From Paeniglutamicibacter psychrophenolicus (lineage in GTDB: Bacteria; Actinomycetota; Actinomycetes; Actinomycetales; Micrococcaceae): DNA of 64,000 nucleotides. The stretch is taken from positions 49,581-113,580 of the forward strand of contig NZ_JAUSSH010000014.1 of the NCBI RefSeq assembly GCF_030812255.1, given 5' to 3'. The notes beneath the pieces are model-generated. The model searched no databases and was not told the DNA's origin. It worked only from the letters and a program-made list of their open reading frames with translations. Below are positions 9,330-18,117 of this stretch, piece by piece (position 1 is the stretch's first letter; every line of letters begins with the position of its first letter). Position numbers and translations under genes: made by a program.

Positions 9330-9346
9330 CGATTGCAGCGCAATCG
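9330..9346. promoter_or_regulatory. Candidate operator upstream of metNIQ
   Basis: Perfect palindrome CGATTGC-AGC-GCAATCG (7-3-7), 62 bases upstream of the metN start. Its size fits a dimeric repressor site. No cognate regulator is identifiable in the window. Confidence 0.45.
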
Positions 9347-9629
9347 TGGCCGTTTCTCGACTTTCTTCGCAACGGCTCTCAACGGTACCGGGTTTGGCTG
9401 CCGTTTCCTTGGGGGAGCGGAGGTTTTTTCGAATAATTCGCTGGTGAGGCGGGCGTAAAAAGGTGCTTGGGGTTACCGAAGCGTAGGGTGAGCTGGCCCA
9501 CCCGGTGCGATCGGCGGGGAAATATTGCTTCATGTTGCGTGGACGCCGGCGGGATTGGCTCCGAGACGTGCCGGTCGGGGGTGCGCCGGTGACAACGGTG
9601 CCGCATGCCTGGGCTTCGCCCCGGAAACG

Positions 9630-9659
9630 CCGAAGGGACCCCCTGGGGGATCCCTTCGG
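9630..9659 (-). terminator. Terminator-like hairpin after the exonuclease gene
   Basis: CCGAAGGGA (9630-9638) pairs with TCCCTTCGG (9651-9659), with a C5/G5 inner stem. It lies 21 bases beyond the stop of the minus-strand exonuclease. The following T content is weak. Confidence 0.6.
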
Positions 9660-9680
9660 AGCACGGCGTGCGGTGCCTTG

Positions 9681-10361
9681 CTAGGACTTGACCGGCCACT
9701 GGCCGTCGACGACGGCGTCGGGGTTCTTGCGGCGGAAGTATTCCTGGAGGCTTGCTGCCTGCTCCGCCGCCCACTTGATCTGCTGCGCGTGCAGTGCGGC
9801 GGGGTCGGCCTGCAGCTGGGGGTATTTCGCGGCCTGTGCGTCGGCAATCCCAATGGTGGCGGCGGCATCGGCCTCCGAGGTATGGGCGTTGAGCAGCGGA
9901 ACGCCGTAGAACTCGCTCATCACCGAGAGGTTGCGCTTGCCGCGACGGTACTTGTCGACCTGCTTGTCCAGGACGTAGGGGTCGATGACCGGGGCCGGGA
10001 CGATCGGGGCCAGGCCGTGGCGCTTGGCTTCGCGGTCGAGCACCGTGAAGTCGTAGGCGGCGTTGAAGGCCATGACGGGCATGGTGAGGAACAGGTCGGC
10101 CAGGAACGCCGAGATTTCGGCGACTGCGGTGGCCGCATCCATGCCGTCGGCCTGCGCCTTGGCGGTCGAAATGCCGTGGATGGCCGCGGCCTCTTCCGGG
10201 ATGGCCACGCCGGGGTTGACGAGCCATTCCCTGGTCTGCAGGATTTCGGAGCGCCCGTTGACCACAAGGATGGAGGCGGTGACGATGCGTGCATCGAGCG
10301 GGTCGCGGCCGGTGGTTTCGAGATCGAATGCGGCGCGGGGGAGAGTATGCCAGGAAGTCAT
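9681..10361 (-). CDS. DEDDh 3'-5' exonuclease, DNA polymerase III epsilon-like
   Basis: 226 residues. Exo I is 'AFDLETTGRDP' with the catalytic Asp13/Glu15. Exo II is around 'MAFNAAYDFTVLDREA'. Exo III is 'NAHTSEADAAATIGI' with the His and Asp that define DEDDh. It lacks the polymerase-binding tail of proteobacterial DnaQ, so it is probably a free-standing exonuclease. TAGCGT ends seven bases before ATG 10361 and there is no Shine-Dalgarno, which fits a leaderless message and fixes the start. It is divergent from the alkyltransferase-like gene, with 92 bases between. Confidence 0.87.
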   Translation of the reverse strand: MTSWHTLPRAAFDLETTGRDPLDARIVTASILVVNGRSEILQTREWLVNPGVAIPEEAAAIHGISTAKAQADGMDAATAVAEISAFLADLFLTMPVMAFNAAYDFTVLDREAKRHGLAPIVPAPVIDPYVLDKQVDKYRRGKRNLSVMSEFYGVPLLNAHTSEADAAATIGIADAQAAKYPQLQADPAALHAQQIKWAAEQAASLQEYFRRKNPDAVVDGQWPVKS

Positions 10362-10368
10362 GGCCTCA

Positions 10369-10374
10369 ACGCTA
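10369..10374 (-). promoter_or_regulatory. -10 element of a leaderless promoter (exonuclease gene)
   Basis: On the minus strand TAGCGT is followed by seven bases and then the ATG at 10361. Transcription should begin at or next to the start codon. Confidence 0.55.
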
Positions 10375-10453
10375 CCGGGAACCTGAGACACTTTGGCGAT
10401 CCGCAGCGCGCTTGTGGATGAACAGCGGGCCCGACCCCCGATAATGGGTGTGG

Positions 10454-10924
10454 ATGGGCACGGCACGTGAGGAGACAACCTTGGACCAGTCAGCACGGAC
10501 ACCGGTTCCGGAGACCGGGGGAGCATTGGATCCCCCGGGAGCGACAGGAGCTGCTGCCGAGGCGGGACTGGAGTACGACGAAGCGGTGTTTGCGGTGGTC
10601 GCCATGATTCCCACGGGGAAGGTCCTCTCCTACGGCGACATCGCCGAACTCCTGGGGTCCGGTGGCCCGCGACAGGTGGGCAAAGTGATGGGGCGAGGGG
10701 GATCGGAGGTCACCTGGTGGCGGGTCATCCGCTCCGACGGGACCCTGCCGGCCGCCTTGCAACCGGTTGCGGCCGGGCACTGGGTGCGGGAAGCGACCCC
10801 GCGCACCGAGGCCCGGGTGCGGATGAGTCTCGCTCGCTGGGTGCCGACCGAGGCAGACCATGCGCGCATCGGCCGGGTGGCCGAAGCGCTCCCGGTTACA
10901 AAACGTCGCCCCCGAATGATCTGA
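10454..10924 (+). CDS. Alkyltransferase-like protein (ATL; MGMT domain without catalytic Cys)
   Basis: 156 residues: a disordered start, then a methyltransferase DNA-binding domain from about residue 40 ('YDEAVFAVVAMIPTGKVLSY'). In place of the MGMT active site PCHRV it has 'TWWRV', so the alkyl-accepting Cys is tryptophan. Such ATL proteins bind O6-alkylguanine and flag it for nucleotide excision repair. The start is uncertain: ATG 10454 follows GATAAT by eight bases (possibly leaderless), while TTG 10481 has GAGGAG six bases upstream; GTG 10448 is also in frame. It overlaps adnA by one base and shares an order I recall from mycobacteria. Confidence 0.85.
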   Translation: MGTAREETTLDQSARTPVPETGGALDPPGATGAAAEAGLEYDEAVFAVVAMIPTGKVLSYGDIAELLGSGGPRQVGKVMGRGGSEVTWWRVIRSDGTLPAALQPVAAGHWVREATPRTEARVRMSLARWVPTEADHARIGRVAEALPVTKRRPRMI

Positions 10925-13900
10925 TGGAGCACATGGACACCCTCGCATCCGCCCCGGAGACCGTGGCAACCGCCCCGGTCGATTCCCTGGCTGCCGACCC
11001 GGACCAGCAAGAACTCCTGGAGCTGGCACCCGGCCATGGACCGGTGCTGGTCCTGGGCGGACCGGGCACCGGGAAGACCACCACGCTGTTGCGGGTGCTC
11101 ACGCACCGGCTGGATGCCGGGCTTGACCCGCAGCACGTGCTGGTGCTTTCCCCCACGCGTGCCGCCGCGGCCACGTTGCGCGACGACCTGTCCGCCGGCA
11201 CCGAGAAGACGTTCTCCGAACCTGCCGTGCGCACGTGGTCGGCCTACGCCTTCGACCTGATCCGCAGGGCCCGGCTCGACGGTCTGCTTCCGGCGCTGCA
11301 GCGGCCGCCCCGGCTGCTCTCGGGGCCGGAGCAGGACACCCTGATCGGGCACCTGCTCGAGGGCCACGCCCTGGGGATCACCCCCGGGCCGGAGTGGCCC
11401 GAGTCCCTCGGGGAGGCCATCGGCACCCGCGGCTTCCGCAAGGAGCTGCGCGAACTCTTCGACCGGATCTCGGAGCATGGGCTGGAGGCCGGTGCGCTGC
11501 AGGATCTGGGGGAGTCGCTGCGCCGTCCCGAATGGGTGGCAGCGGCACAGTTCTACCAGGAATACCGGGACCTTTTGGACCTGGGCAGCGCCGAGGCGTT
11601 CGACCCGGCGGGGCTCCTGGCCGCCGCCGCAAACATCCTTCAGGAGAACCCGGAGTTCCTGGAAGCGGAACACGAGCGCCTGCACCTGGTGATGGTCGAT
11701 GACCTGCAGGAGGCGAACCCCGCGCAGCACCACCTGCTCTCGCTGCTGGCCCGGGGCCGGGACCTGGTGGCCTTCGCCGTCCCGGACAATGTGGTGCAGG
11801 GTTTCCGCGGTGCCCGACCCGACATGCTCGGCGAGTTCGAGGCACGGCTGGGCACCGGGAACACGCCGGCGCGCACCCTGGAACTGCGCACTTCCTACCG
11901 GTTGAACCCGGAGTTGGCCGAGGCCTGGGGCAAGGTCGCCAGGCGCATCCCGGTTGCCGCCGGAGGCGCCGGAAGAAAGCTGGAATTCCCCGACGCACCG
12001 GCCGCCGCCGACGCACCGGCCGCCGCCGACGCACCGGCCGCCGCCGACGCACCGGCCGCCGCCGACGCACCGGCCGCCGCCGACGCACCGGCCGCCGCCG
12101 AGGTGCTGGAGACGGCCGCGGACGAGGGAACCGAAACCGAGGGGCAGGTCTCCGGAAACGACGATTCCGGTGCCCCGGAATCTGGCTGCCTGGAGGTGCT
12201 GCTGGTCGATTCGCCGATCCACGAGGAACGCCTGGTGGCCCAGCGCCTGCTCGAGGAACACCTGATCAACCACCGTCCGCTGGAGTCCATGGCGGTGATC
12301 CTGCGCAACGGGTCCCAGGTCCGGTCCATGGCCAAGTACTTGGCCGGGGCCGGGATCGCGGTGAACACCCCTCCGGCCGAAACCCCGCTGCGCGAGGAAC
12401 CCGCCGTGCGCCCGCTGCTGGATCTGATGTCCCTGGCGCTGGCGCCCGGGGCGCCGGCGGACCCGCTGCTGCTGCAGGAACTGCTGATGTCCCGCTACGC
12501 CAACGCCTCGGCACTGGACGTGCGCCGGCTGCGCCAGGGCTTGCGCCGCCACGAGGTCGCCCAGGGCGGGAACCGCTCCAGCGCCGAGCTGCTGGCCGGA
12601 ATGCTCGACGAGCTGGAACTGCTCGAGACCATGGGGCGGGAGGCCGCCGGCGCCCGACGCCTGGCCCGCATGTACCGCGCGCTGCGCGAGGAGCTGGCCG
12701 GCAGCAACGTGAACGCCGAAACAGCACTGTGGGCCCTGTGGGCAGCCAGCGGCATGGGGGAGAAATGGAGCGCCGCAGCGCTGGAGGGCGGCATCCTGGG
12801 CACCCGTGCGGACCACGACCTGGATGCGATGCTGGCGATCTTCCAGTCCGCCGAACGCTTCGTGGACCAGCTGCCCGGCTCCTCCGTCGCCCAGTTCGTT
12901 GAGCACGTTTTGGGCCAGGAACTGCCCATGGACACGCTGGCCAGCCGCGGCGGGTCCACCGCCTCCGTCCAGGTGCTCACCACCGCGGCGGCCGCCGGGC
13001 GCGAATGGGACCTGGTGCTGGTGCCCGGGATGCAGGAAGGGATCTGGCCCAACACCAAGCTGCGCGGCGAGCTGCTCGGCGGCGGTGCGCTGAGCGACGT
13101 CATCGAGCACGGCCCCGAGATCCTGCCGGTGCGCAACATCGCCTCGCTGATCCGCGAGACCCGGGCCGACGAGCTGCGCACCTTCGCCAACGCGATCTCC
13201 CGCGCCCGGGAGAAGGTCATCGCCATCGCCGTGGCCTCCGAGGACACGGCACCCTCATCGTTCCTGGACATCGTGGACCCCGTCGGCGCGGTCCAGGGAC
13301 GCGCCGCGGCCTTCGTGCCCCGGCCCCGGACGCTCGGCGCGCTGGTGGCGGAGCTGCGCCAGGCGGCCGAGGCCACGGCGCTGGACGATGCCCGCGGGCC
13401 GCTGCACCGCGACGCCACCGCGGTGCTCGGCGCCCTGGTGGCCGCACCGCACCCGATCCGCGGGGCGCACCCGGCCAGCTGGTGGGGGCTTGCCGAGTCC
13501 ACCTCCCACGGGCCGGTGGTCCCGCCGGGGGAGCCGGTGAAGGTCTCCCCGTCGAAGGTCGAGTCCGTGATGAACTCCCCGCTGAACTGGTTTGTCCAGG
13601 CCGCCGGGGGAGAGGCGGCCACCGACTTCGCCCGGTCCCTGGGCACCCTGGTCCACTCGATCGCCGAGGAGCACCCCGAGGCCAGCGGCGGGGAGTACCA
13701 GCGGGTGCTTGACGAGCGCTGGGGCGAGCTGGAAATGCCGCAGAACTGGGAGGGTGCCCGGGACCGCGAGCGGGCCGAGTCGATGCTGAAGAAACTGGCG
13801 CAGTACAACGTGATGATGAGCACCGAGAAGCGGCGCCTGATCGGCCGGGAAATCCCCTTCGAGGTTCTCATCCAGCCACCCGGGTCCGTGGACGTGCCGG

Positions 13901-14400
13901 GACCCGTGGACGTGCCCGGATCCGACGCGCCACAGACGCCGGCCGATCCGCGGGCTCCGCGTGCCGCCTTGCTGCGCGGCGTCGTGGACCGGGTGGAAGC
14001 CGATGCGCAGGGCAACCCGTGGGTCGTTGACCTGAAGACCGGCAAGTCCCAGCCCAGCGGCAAGGACGTCGAACGCCACCCGCAACTGGGCGCCTACCAG
14101 GCCGCGATCATCAACGGGGCACTGGCCGGGAAGACCACCGAGGAGCTCACGACCGTGCCCGCCGGCGCGTCGCTGGTGCAGCTGGGCACCAGCACCAAGA
14201 CCCCGCGCGAGCAGGCCCAACCGGCCATCACCGAGACGGACTGGGCCACGCCGATGGTGCTGGCCGCCGCGCAGTTGATGGGCGATGCGGACTTCCTCTC
14301 GCGCCACGACCCGGCCCGCGGCGGGCGCAGCGGAAGCAACTGCCGGCTGCCGGGGATTTGTCCACTATGTTCCGAAGGAAGGCAGGTCACCGAGCCATGA
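10924..14400 (+). CDS. adnA: AdnA subunit of the AdnAB helicase-nuclease
   Basis: 1158 residues. The N-terminal UvrD-like motor carries Walker A 'GGPGTGKTT' (45-53) and the motif III-IV region 'LRTSYRLNPELAEAWG'. The C-terminal RecB-type nuclease carries 'VVDLKTGKSQP' at about residue 1035. The tail is Cys-rich (N-C-R-L-P-G-I-C-P-L-C). With AdnB it should resect double-strand breaks, doing the RecBCD/AddAB job in actinobacteria. The ATG at 10924 shares its A with the upstream TGA, and a second ATG (10933) has GGAG close by. Residues 357-392 are a perfect sixfold D-A-P-A-A-A repeat. The stop overlaps the adnB start (ATGA), so the subunits are made together. Confidence 0.92.
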   Translation: MEHMDTLASAPETVATAPVDSLAADPDQQELLELAPGHGPVLVLGGPGTGKTTTLLRVLTHRLDAGLDPQHVLVLSPTRAAAATLRDDLSAGTEKTFSEPAVRTWSAYAFDLIRRARLDGLLPALQRPPRLLSGPEQDTLIGHLLEGHALGITPGPEWPESLGEAIGTRGFRKELRELFDRISEHGLEAGALQDLGESLRRPEWVAAAQFYQEYRDLLDLGSAEAFDPAGLLAAAANILQENPEFLEAEHERLHLVMVDDLQEANPAQHHLLSLLARGRDLVAFAVPDNVVQGFRGARPDMLGEFEARLGTGNTPARTLELRTSYRLNPELAEAWGKVARRIPVAAGGAGRKLEFPDAPAAADAPAAADAPAAADAPAAADAPAAADAPAAAEVLETAADEGTETEGQVSGNDDSGAPESGCLEVLLVDSPIHEERLVAQRLLEEHLINHRPLESMAVILRNGSQVRSMAKYLAGAGIAVNTPPAETPLREEPAVRPLLDLMSLALAPGAPADPLLLQELLMSRYANASALDVRRLRQGLRRHEVAQGGNRSSAELLAGMLDELELLETMGREAAGARRLARMYRALREELAGSNVNAETALWALWAASGMGEKWSAAALEGGILGTRADHDLDAMLAIFQSAERFVDQLPGSSVAQFVEHVLGQELPMDTLASRGGSTASVQVLTTAAAAGREWDLVLVPGMQEGIWPNTKLRGELLGGGALSDVIEHGPEILPVRNIASLIRETRADELRTFANAISRAREKVIAIAVASEDTAPSSFLDIVDPVGAVQGRAAAFVPRPRTLGALVAELRQAAEATALDDARGPLHRDATAVLGALVAAPHPIRGAHPASWWGLAESTSHGPVVPPGEPVKVSPSKVESVMNSPLNWFVQAAGGEAATDFARSLGTLVHSIAEEHPEASGGEYQRVLDERWGELEMPQNWEGARDRERAESMLKKLAQYNVMMSTEKRRLIGREIPFEVLIQPPGSVDVPGPVDVPGSDAPQTPADPRAPRAALLRGVVDRVEADAQGNPWVVDLKTGKSQPSGKDVERHPQLGAYQAAIINGALAGKTTEELTTVPAGASLVQLGTSTKTPREQAQPAITETDWATPMVLAAAQLMGDADFLSRHDPARGGRSGSNCRLPGICPLCSEGRQVTEP
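11992..12099 (+). repeat. 18-bp tandem repeat x6 inside adnA
   Basis: GACGCACCGGCCGCCGCC is repeated six times without a mismatch and encodes six D-A-P-A-A-A units in a linker of the AdnA motor. The unit is a multiple of three, so copy-number change keeps the frame. Confidence 0.95.
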
Positions 14401-17400
14401 GCCGCACCCAAGAAGCCGGCCAGGCGGAGGCCGTGTCCGCACCGGGCCTGGGCCGCACGGAGCCGCCGCGGGTGTATTCGCCCGAGGAGCTGGCGGAGAT
14501 CCTGGGCCAGCACCAGCCAACCCCGGAGCAGTCGGCGATCGTTTCCTCGCCGCTGGAGCCGCTGCTGGTCATCGCCGGAGCCGGGTCGGGCAAGACCGCG
14601 ACGATGGCCGACCGGGTCATCTGGCTGGTCGCCAACCAGAAGGTGCGCCCCGAGGAGATCCTCGGGGTGACCTTCACGCGCAAGGCCGCCGGGGAACTGG
14701 CCCAGCGCATCCGCGGGCAGCTGGAAAAGCTGGCCCGCTCCGGGCTGCTTGAACTCGAGGACGAGGGCCTGCTGGATCCCTCGGTGTCCACCTACCACTC
14801 CTACGCCAACACGCTGGTGAAGGAGCACGGGCTGCGCATCGGCGTGGAATCGGACACCGCGCTGCTGGGCACCGCCCAGGCCTGGCAGGTCGCCGCCGCG
14901 GTAGTCGAGGGCTACGCCGGGGACTACGAGCACCTGGCCTCCTCCAAGAACACGCTCATCGATGCGGTGGTCACCTTCGCCGGGGAATGCGCCGAGCACC
15001 TGGTGGACCCGGTGTACGCCAAGGAATGGATCGATACGCTGGTGGGCCGGCTCGAGGCACTGCCCTACCGGATGGACAAGCAGGCAGCGCCCTCGCTCGA
15101 TGCACGCAAGCTGCTGGACAAGCTGCGCACCCGCGCCACCATCGCCGAACTGGCCGTGGACTACGCACGGGCCAAGGCCGCCCGCGGCGCCCTGGACTAC
15201 GGGGACCTGGTGGCGCTGGCCGCCCGCATCGCCCGGGAAATCCCGGAGGCCGCGCACAGCGAACGGGCGAAGTTCAAGGTGGTGCTGCTCGACGAGTTCC
15301 AGGACACCTCGCACGCCCAGATGGTGCTGTTTTCCTGCATCTTCGGCGACGGGCACGCGTTGACCGCCGTCGGGGACCCCAACCAGTCCATCTACGGGTT
15401 CCGCGGGGCCAGCGCCGGGCAGCTCTTCCGCTTCCCGACCGAGTTCCCGGCACGCCTCGACGGCACCGGCGGCCCGGGGTCCGGGGACGGCACCGGCGGC
15501 CCGGGTTCCGGGGACGCCGCAGGGAGCCAGGACCCCGGGCGGTTGCGTCCGGCCTCGGTGGCCTACCTGTCCACCGCCTGGCGCAACTCGGTCAACGTGC
15601 TTTCGGCGGCCAACGCGGTCTCCGCGAAGCTGAACTCGGTCGCACCCTCGGGCATCTCGGTGCCCTCGCTCAAGCCCAGCGCCTTCGCCGGGACAGGAGC
15701 GGTGGAACTGGCCCGCTACGCCACCGGCTCCCAGGAGGCCGCGGCCCTGGCCTCGCGTTTCCTGGCCGAACGCCGTTCCTTTGCCGCCGCGCACGGCCGG
15801 AACCCGTCGATGGCGGTGCTCTGCCGCACCCGCTCGGCGCTGATGCCCATCGCCCGCGGCCTGGAGGACGCGGGCATCCCGTACGAGATCCTGGGCCTGG
15901 GCGGGCTGCTGGGCATGCCCGAGGTCGCCGACATCGTTGCCACGCTCAACGTGCTGGTGGACCCGAACCGCTCCGACCACCTGCTGCGGCTGCTGGCCGG
16001 GGCACGCTGGCGCATCGGCCCGCCGGACCTGATGGCCTTCGCCGACTGGTCGCGCTTCCTGGCCCGCCGCCGCGAATTCGCGCTCAAGGACGGTGTGGCC
16101 GAAAACCTCGACGCCCCCGAAAGCACCGAGGAAGTCACCCGCGGCGAGGCCCGGGCCGAGCTCAACGACGCCGCGAGCCTCATCGAGGCGCTGGACCACC
16201 TGCCGCACCCCGACTGGGTCTCCGGGGACGGGCGCGCGCTGGGGGCCGAGGCGCTGGGGAGGCTGCGGAAGTTGCGCGACGAGCTGCGCTACCTGCGCGG
16301 GTTCATCGACGACGACCTGGAGACGCTGCTGCGCGAGACCGAACGCACGATGGGCCTGGACATCGAGGTGGCCGCCAAGCCCGGGGTGGGCATCCACGAG
16401 GCCCGCCGCCACCTGGACGCCTTCGCCGACATCGCCCAGGACTATTCATCCACCTCCACCCGGGTCGACCTGGCCGGGTTCCTGACCTGGCTGGAGGCCG
16501 CGGCCGAGAAGGAGGGCGGGCTGGCGATCGTGCCCGGGGAGCCGAACCCGGATGCGGTGCAGTTGTTGACCATCCACGCCTCCAAGGGCCTGGAGTGGGA
16601 CGTGGTCGCGGTGACCGGGATGAACGAGGGCATCTTCCCCAGCGCCAGCGATTCGCGCTGGACCAGCGGGGATGCGGCGTTGCCGTGGCCGCTGCGCGGG
16701 GACAAGCACGACCTGCCGCAGTGGGACACCGACCAGGAGTCGCTCTTCGACGTGGTCAAGGCCGAGGCGATGTTCAAGTCCGAGGTGCTCGCGCACGCCG
16801 AGCTGGAGGAACGCCGACTGGCCTATGTCGCGCTGACCCGCGCCAAGTCGCTGCTGGTTTGTTCGGCGACCGCCTGGACGGGCACGCGCACCAAGCTGAC
16901 CGAACCCTCCAGCTTCCTGCTGGACATGCGCCCGCTGTCCGAGGGGCCGGCACCGTCGGCGACGACCACCCTGTGGGTGGCCGACGAGGACGCACCGGAG
17001 GCCAACCCGTTCCGCGAGGCGCCGCTGGAGGCCCGCTGGCCGTACGACCCGCTCGAAGGCCCGGTCGTCTCCGGCGGCGGGGTTCTCCGTCCCCGCCCGG
17101 CCGGACGCCGCGCCAAGCTGGAGGCCTCGGCGGCGGCGGTGCTCGAAGCCGCCGCGCTGGCCAGGGAAGAGACCCGCGACGGTTCCGGCGGGGATTCCGG
17201 CGCCGGGCACCGGGAACCGGCAGCCGGCGGCCAGGGGCCCGCGACGCAGGAACCCTGGTTGACCCCGACCGGCAAGGCCTGGTTCCACGAGGCGGAGCTG
17301 CTGCTGGCCCGCAAGGCCCGGGAAGCCGCCGAGGAGCGGACCACCGCGATCCCGAAGCACGTGCGTGCCTCAGTCTTCGTGGACCTGGCCACCGATGCCG

Positions 17401-17972
17401 CCGCGGTGCTGGCCGAGCTGCGCCGCCCGGTCCCGCGCCGCCCGGGCACCGCCGCCCGCCGCGGCACCGCCTTCCACGCCTGGCTGGAGGAGTACTTCGA
17501 TTCCACCGGGATGCTGGAACTGGGCGACTACCTGGAGGCCGCCGACGCGTACATCGACGACGCGCTGGACCTGGAGGACATGAAGGCCGCGTTCCTGGAC
17601 TCCGAATGGGCCAACCGGCAGCCGGCGTTCGTGGAGGCCGCGATCGAGACCCGGATCGGCCCGGTGTCGGTGCGCGGGCGCATCGACGCGATCTTCCAGG
17701 AGCCCGACGGGGCCTGGCTGCTAGTGGACTGGAAGACCGGGCGGGTGCCGCGCGGGGAGGAACTGCGGATCAAGGCGCTGCAGCTGGCGGTGTACCGGCT
17801 GGGCTGGGCGCGCCTGCGCGGCATCGACGTTTCCCAGGTCCGGGCGGCGTTCTACTACGTGGGCTCCGGCACCACCATCAGGCCGCACGACCTGGCATCC
17901 GAGGCCGAGCTCGAGGAACTGATCACCGCGTCCATGGCCCAGCTGGGACGGGTCCCGGCCACCGGGGGCTAG
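14397..17972 (+). CDS. adnB: AdnB subunit of the AdnAB helicase-nuclease
   Basis: 1191 residues. The motor domain has 'PTPEQSAIVS' (Q-motif), Walker A 'GAGSGKTATM' (about 61-70), 'LLDEFQDTS' (Walker B) and 'LTIHASKGLEWDVV' (motif V). The C-terminal PD-(D/E)XK nuclease has 'RGRIDAIF' and 'LLVDWKTGRVP' at about residue 1110. In mycobacteria AdnAB processes double-strand break ends, each subunit joining a motor to a nuclease. The ATG at 14397 overlaps the adnA stop by four bases, implying equal synthesis. A short 27-bp repeat encodes a Gly-rich insertion before motif IV. Confidence 0.93.
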   Translation: MSRTQEAGQAEAVSAPGLGRTEPPRVYSPEELAEILGQHQPTPEQSAIVSSPLEPLLVIAGAGSGKTATMADRVIWLVANQKVRPEEILGVTFTRKAAGELAQRIRGQLEKLARSGLLELEDEGLLDPSVSTYHSYANTLVKEHGLRIGVESDTALLGTAQAWQVAAAVVEGYAGDYEHLASSKNTLIDAVVTFAGECAEHLVDPVYAKEWIDTLVGRLEALPYRMDKQAAPSLDARKLLDKLRTRATIAELAVDYARAKAARGALDYGDLVALAARIAREIPEAAHSERAKFKVVLLDEFQDTSHAQMVLFSCIFGDGHALTAVGDPNQSIYGFRGASAGQLFRFPTEFPARLDGTGGPGSGDGTGGPGSGDAAGSQDPGRLRPASVAYLSTAWRNSVNVLSAANAVSAKLNSVAPSGISVPSLKPSAFAGTGAVELARYATGSQEAAALASRFLAERRSFAAAHGRNPSMAVLCRTRSALMPIARGLEDAGIPYEILGLGGLLGMPEVADIVATLNVLVDPNRSDHLLRLLAGARWRIGPPDLMAFADWSRFLARRREFALKDGVAENLDAPESTEEVTRGEARAELNDAASLIEALDHLPHPDWVSGDGRALGAEALGRLRKLRDELRYLRGFIDDDLETLLRETERTMGLDIEVAAKPGVGIHEARRHLDAFADIAQDYSSTSTRVDLAGFLTWLEAAAEKEGGLAIVPGEPNPDAVQLLTIHASKGLEWDVVAVTGMNEGIFPSASDSRWTSGDAALPWPLRGDKHDLPQWDTDQESLFDVVKAEAMFKSEVLAHAELEERRLAYVALTRAKSLLVCSATAWTGTRTKLTEPSSFLLDMRPLSEGPAPSATTTLWVADEDAPEANPFREAPLEARWPYDPLEGPVVSGGGVLRPRPAGRRAKLEASAAAVLEAAALAREETRDGSGGDSGAGHREPAAGGQGPATQEPWLTPTGKAWFHEAELLLARKAREAAEERTTAIPKHVRASVFVDLATDAAAVLAELRRPVPRRPGTAARRGTAFHAWLEEYFDSTGMLELGDYLEAADAYIDDALDLEDMKAAFLDSEWANRQPAFVEAAIETRIGPVSVRGRIDAIFQEPDGAWLLVDWKTGRVPRGEELRIKALQLAVYRLGWARLRGIDVSQVRAAFYYVGSGTTIRPHDLASEAELEELITASMAQLGRVPATGG
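15459..15512 (+). repeat. 27-bp tandem repeat x2 inside adnB
   Basis: Two copies of a 27-bp unit encode D-G-T-G-G-P-G-S-G twice, from residue 355 of AdnB, just ahead of the motif IV 'STAWRNS'. One base differs between the copies. Confidence 0.85.
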
Positions 17973-18007
17973 ACACGGCACACGACCGAGGCCGGACACG
18001 GCAAGCG

Positions 18008-18046
18008 GCAAGGCGCCGCCCCCCGCGTTGGGGGTCGGCGCCTTGC
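18008..18046. terminator. Bidirectional terminator between adnB and the phosphotransferase
   Basis: Arms CAAGGCGCCG and CGGCGCCTTG with an inner C-run/G-run stem lie between convergent genes, 36 bases after the adnB stop. Confidence 0.7.
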
Positions 18047-18117
18047 CGCGTGCGAAGCCGAGGCCGAAGTTGAAGCCACGGGCGGTCCGGCGCCATCGAG
18101 GCGCGGGCTGCTGCCGC

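Noticed and set aside
9268..9629. SAM riboswitch upstream of metN
   Set aside because: I looked for SAM-I, SAM-II and SAM-IV core sequences on the minus strand and found none, only a short palindrome.
11992..12099. CRISPR-like repeat array
   Set aside because: Units are contiguous with no spacers and encode an in-frame hexapeptide, so it is a coding minisatellite.
14987..18073. A 1028-codon frame overlapping adnB in another phase
   Set aside because: Arg/Gly/Pro-dominated shadow with no recognisable motif; adnB explains the region.
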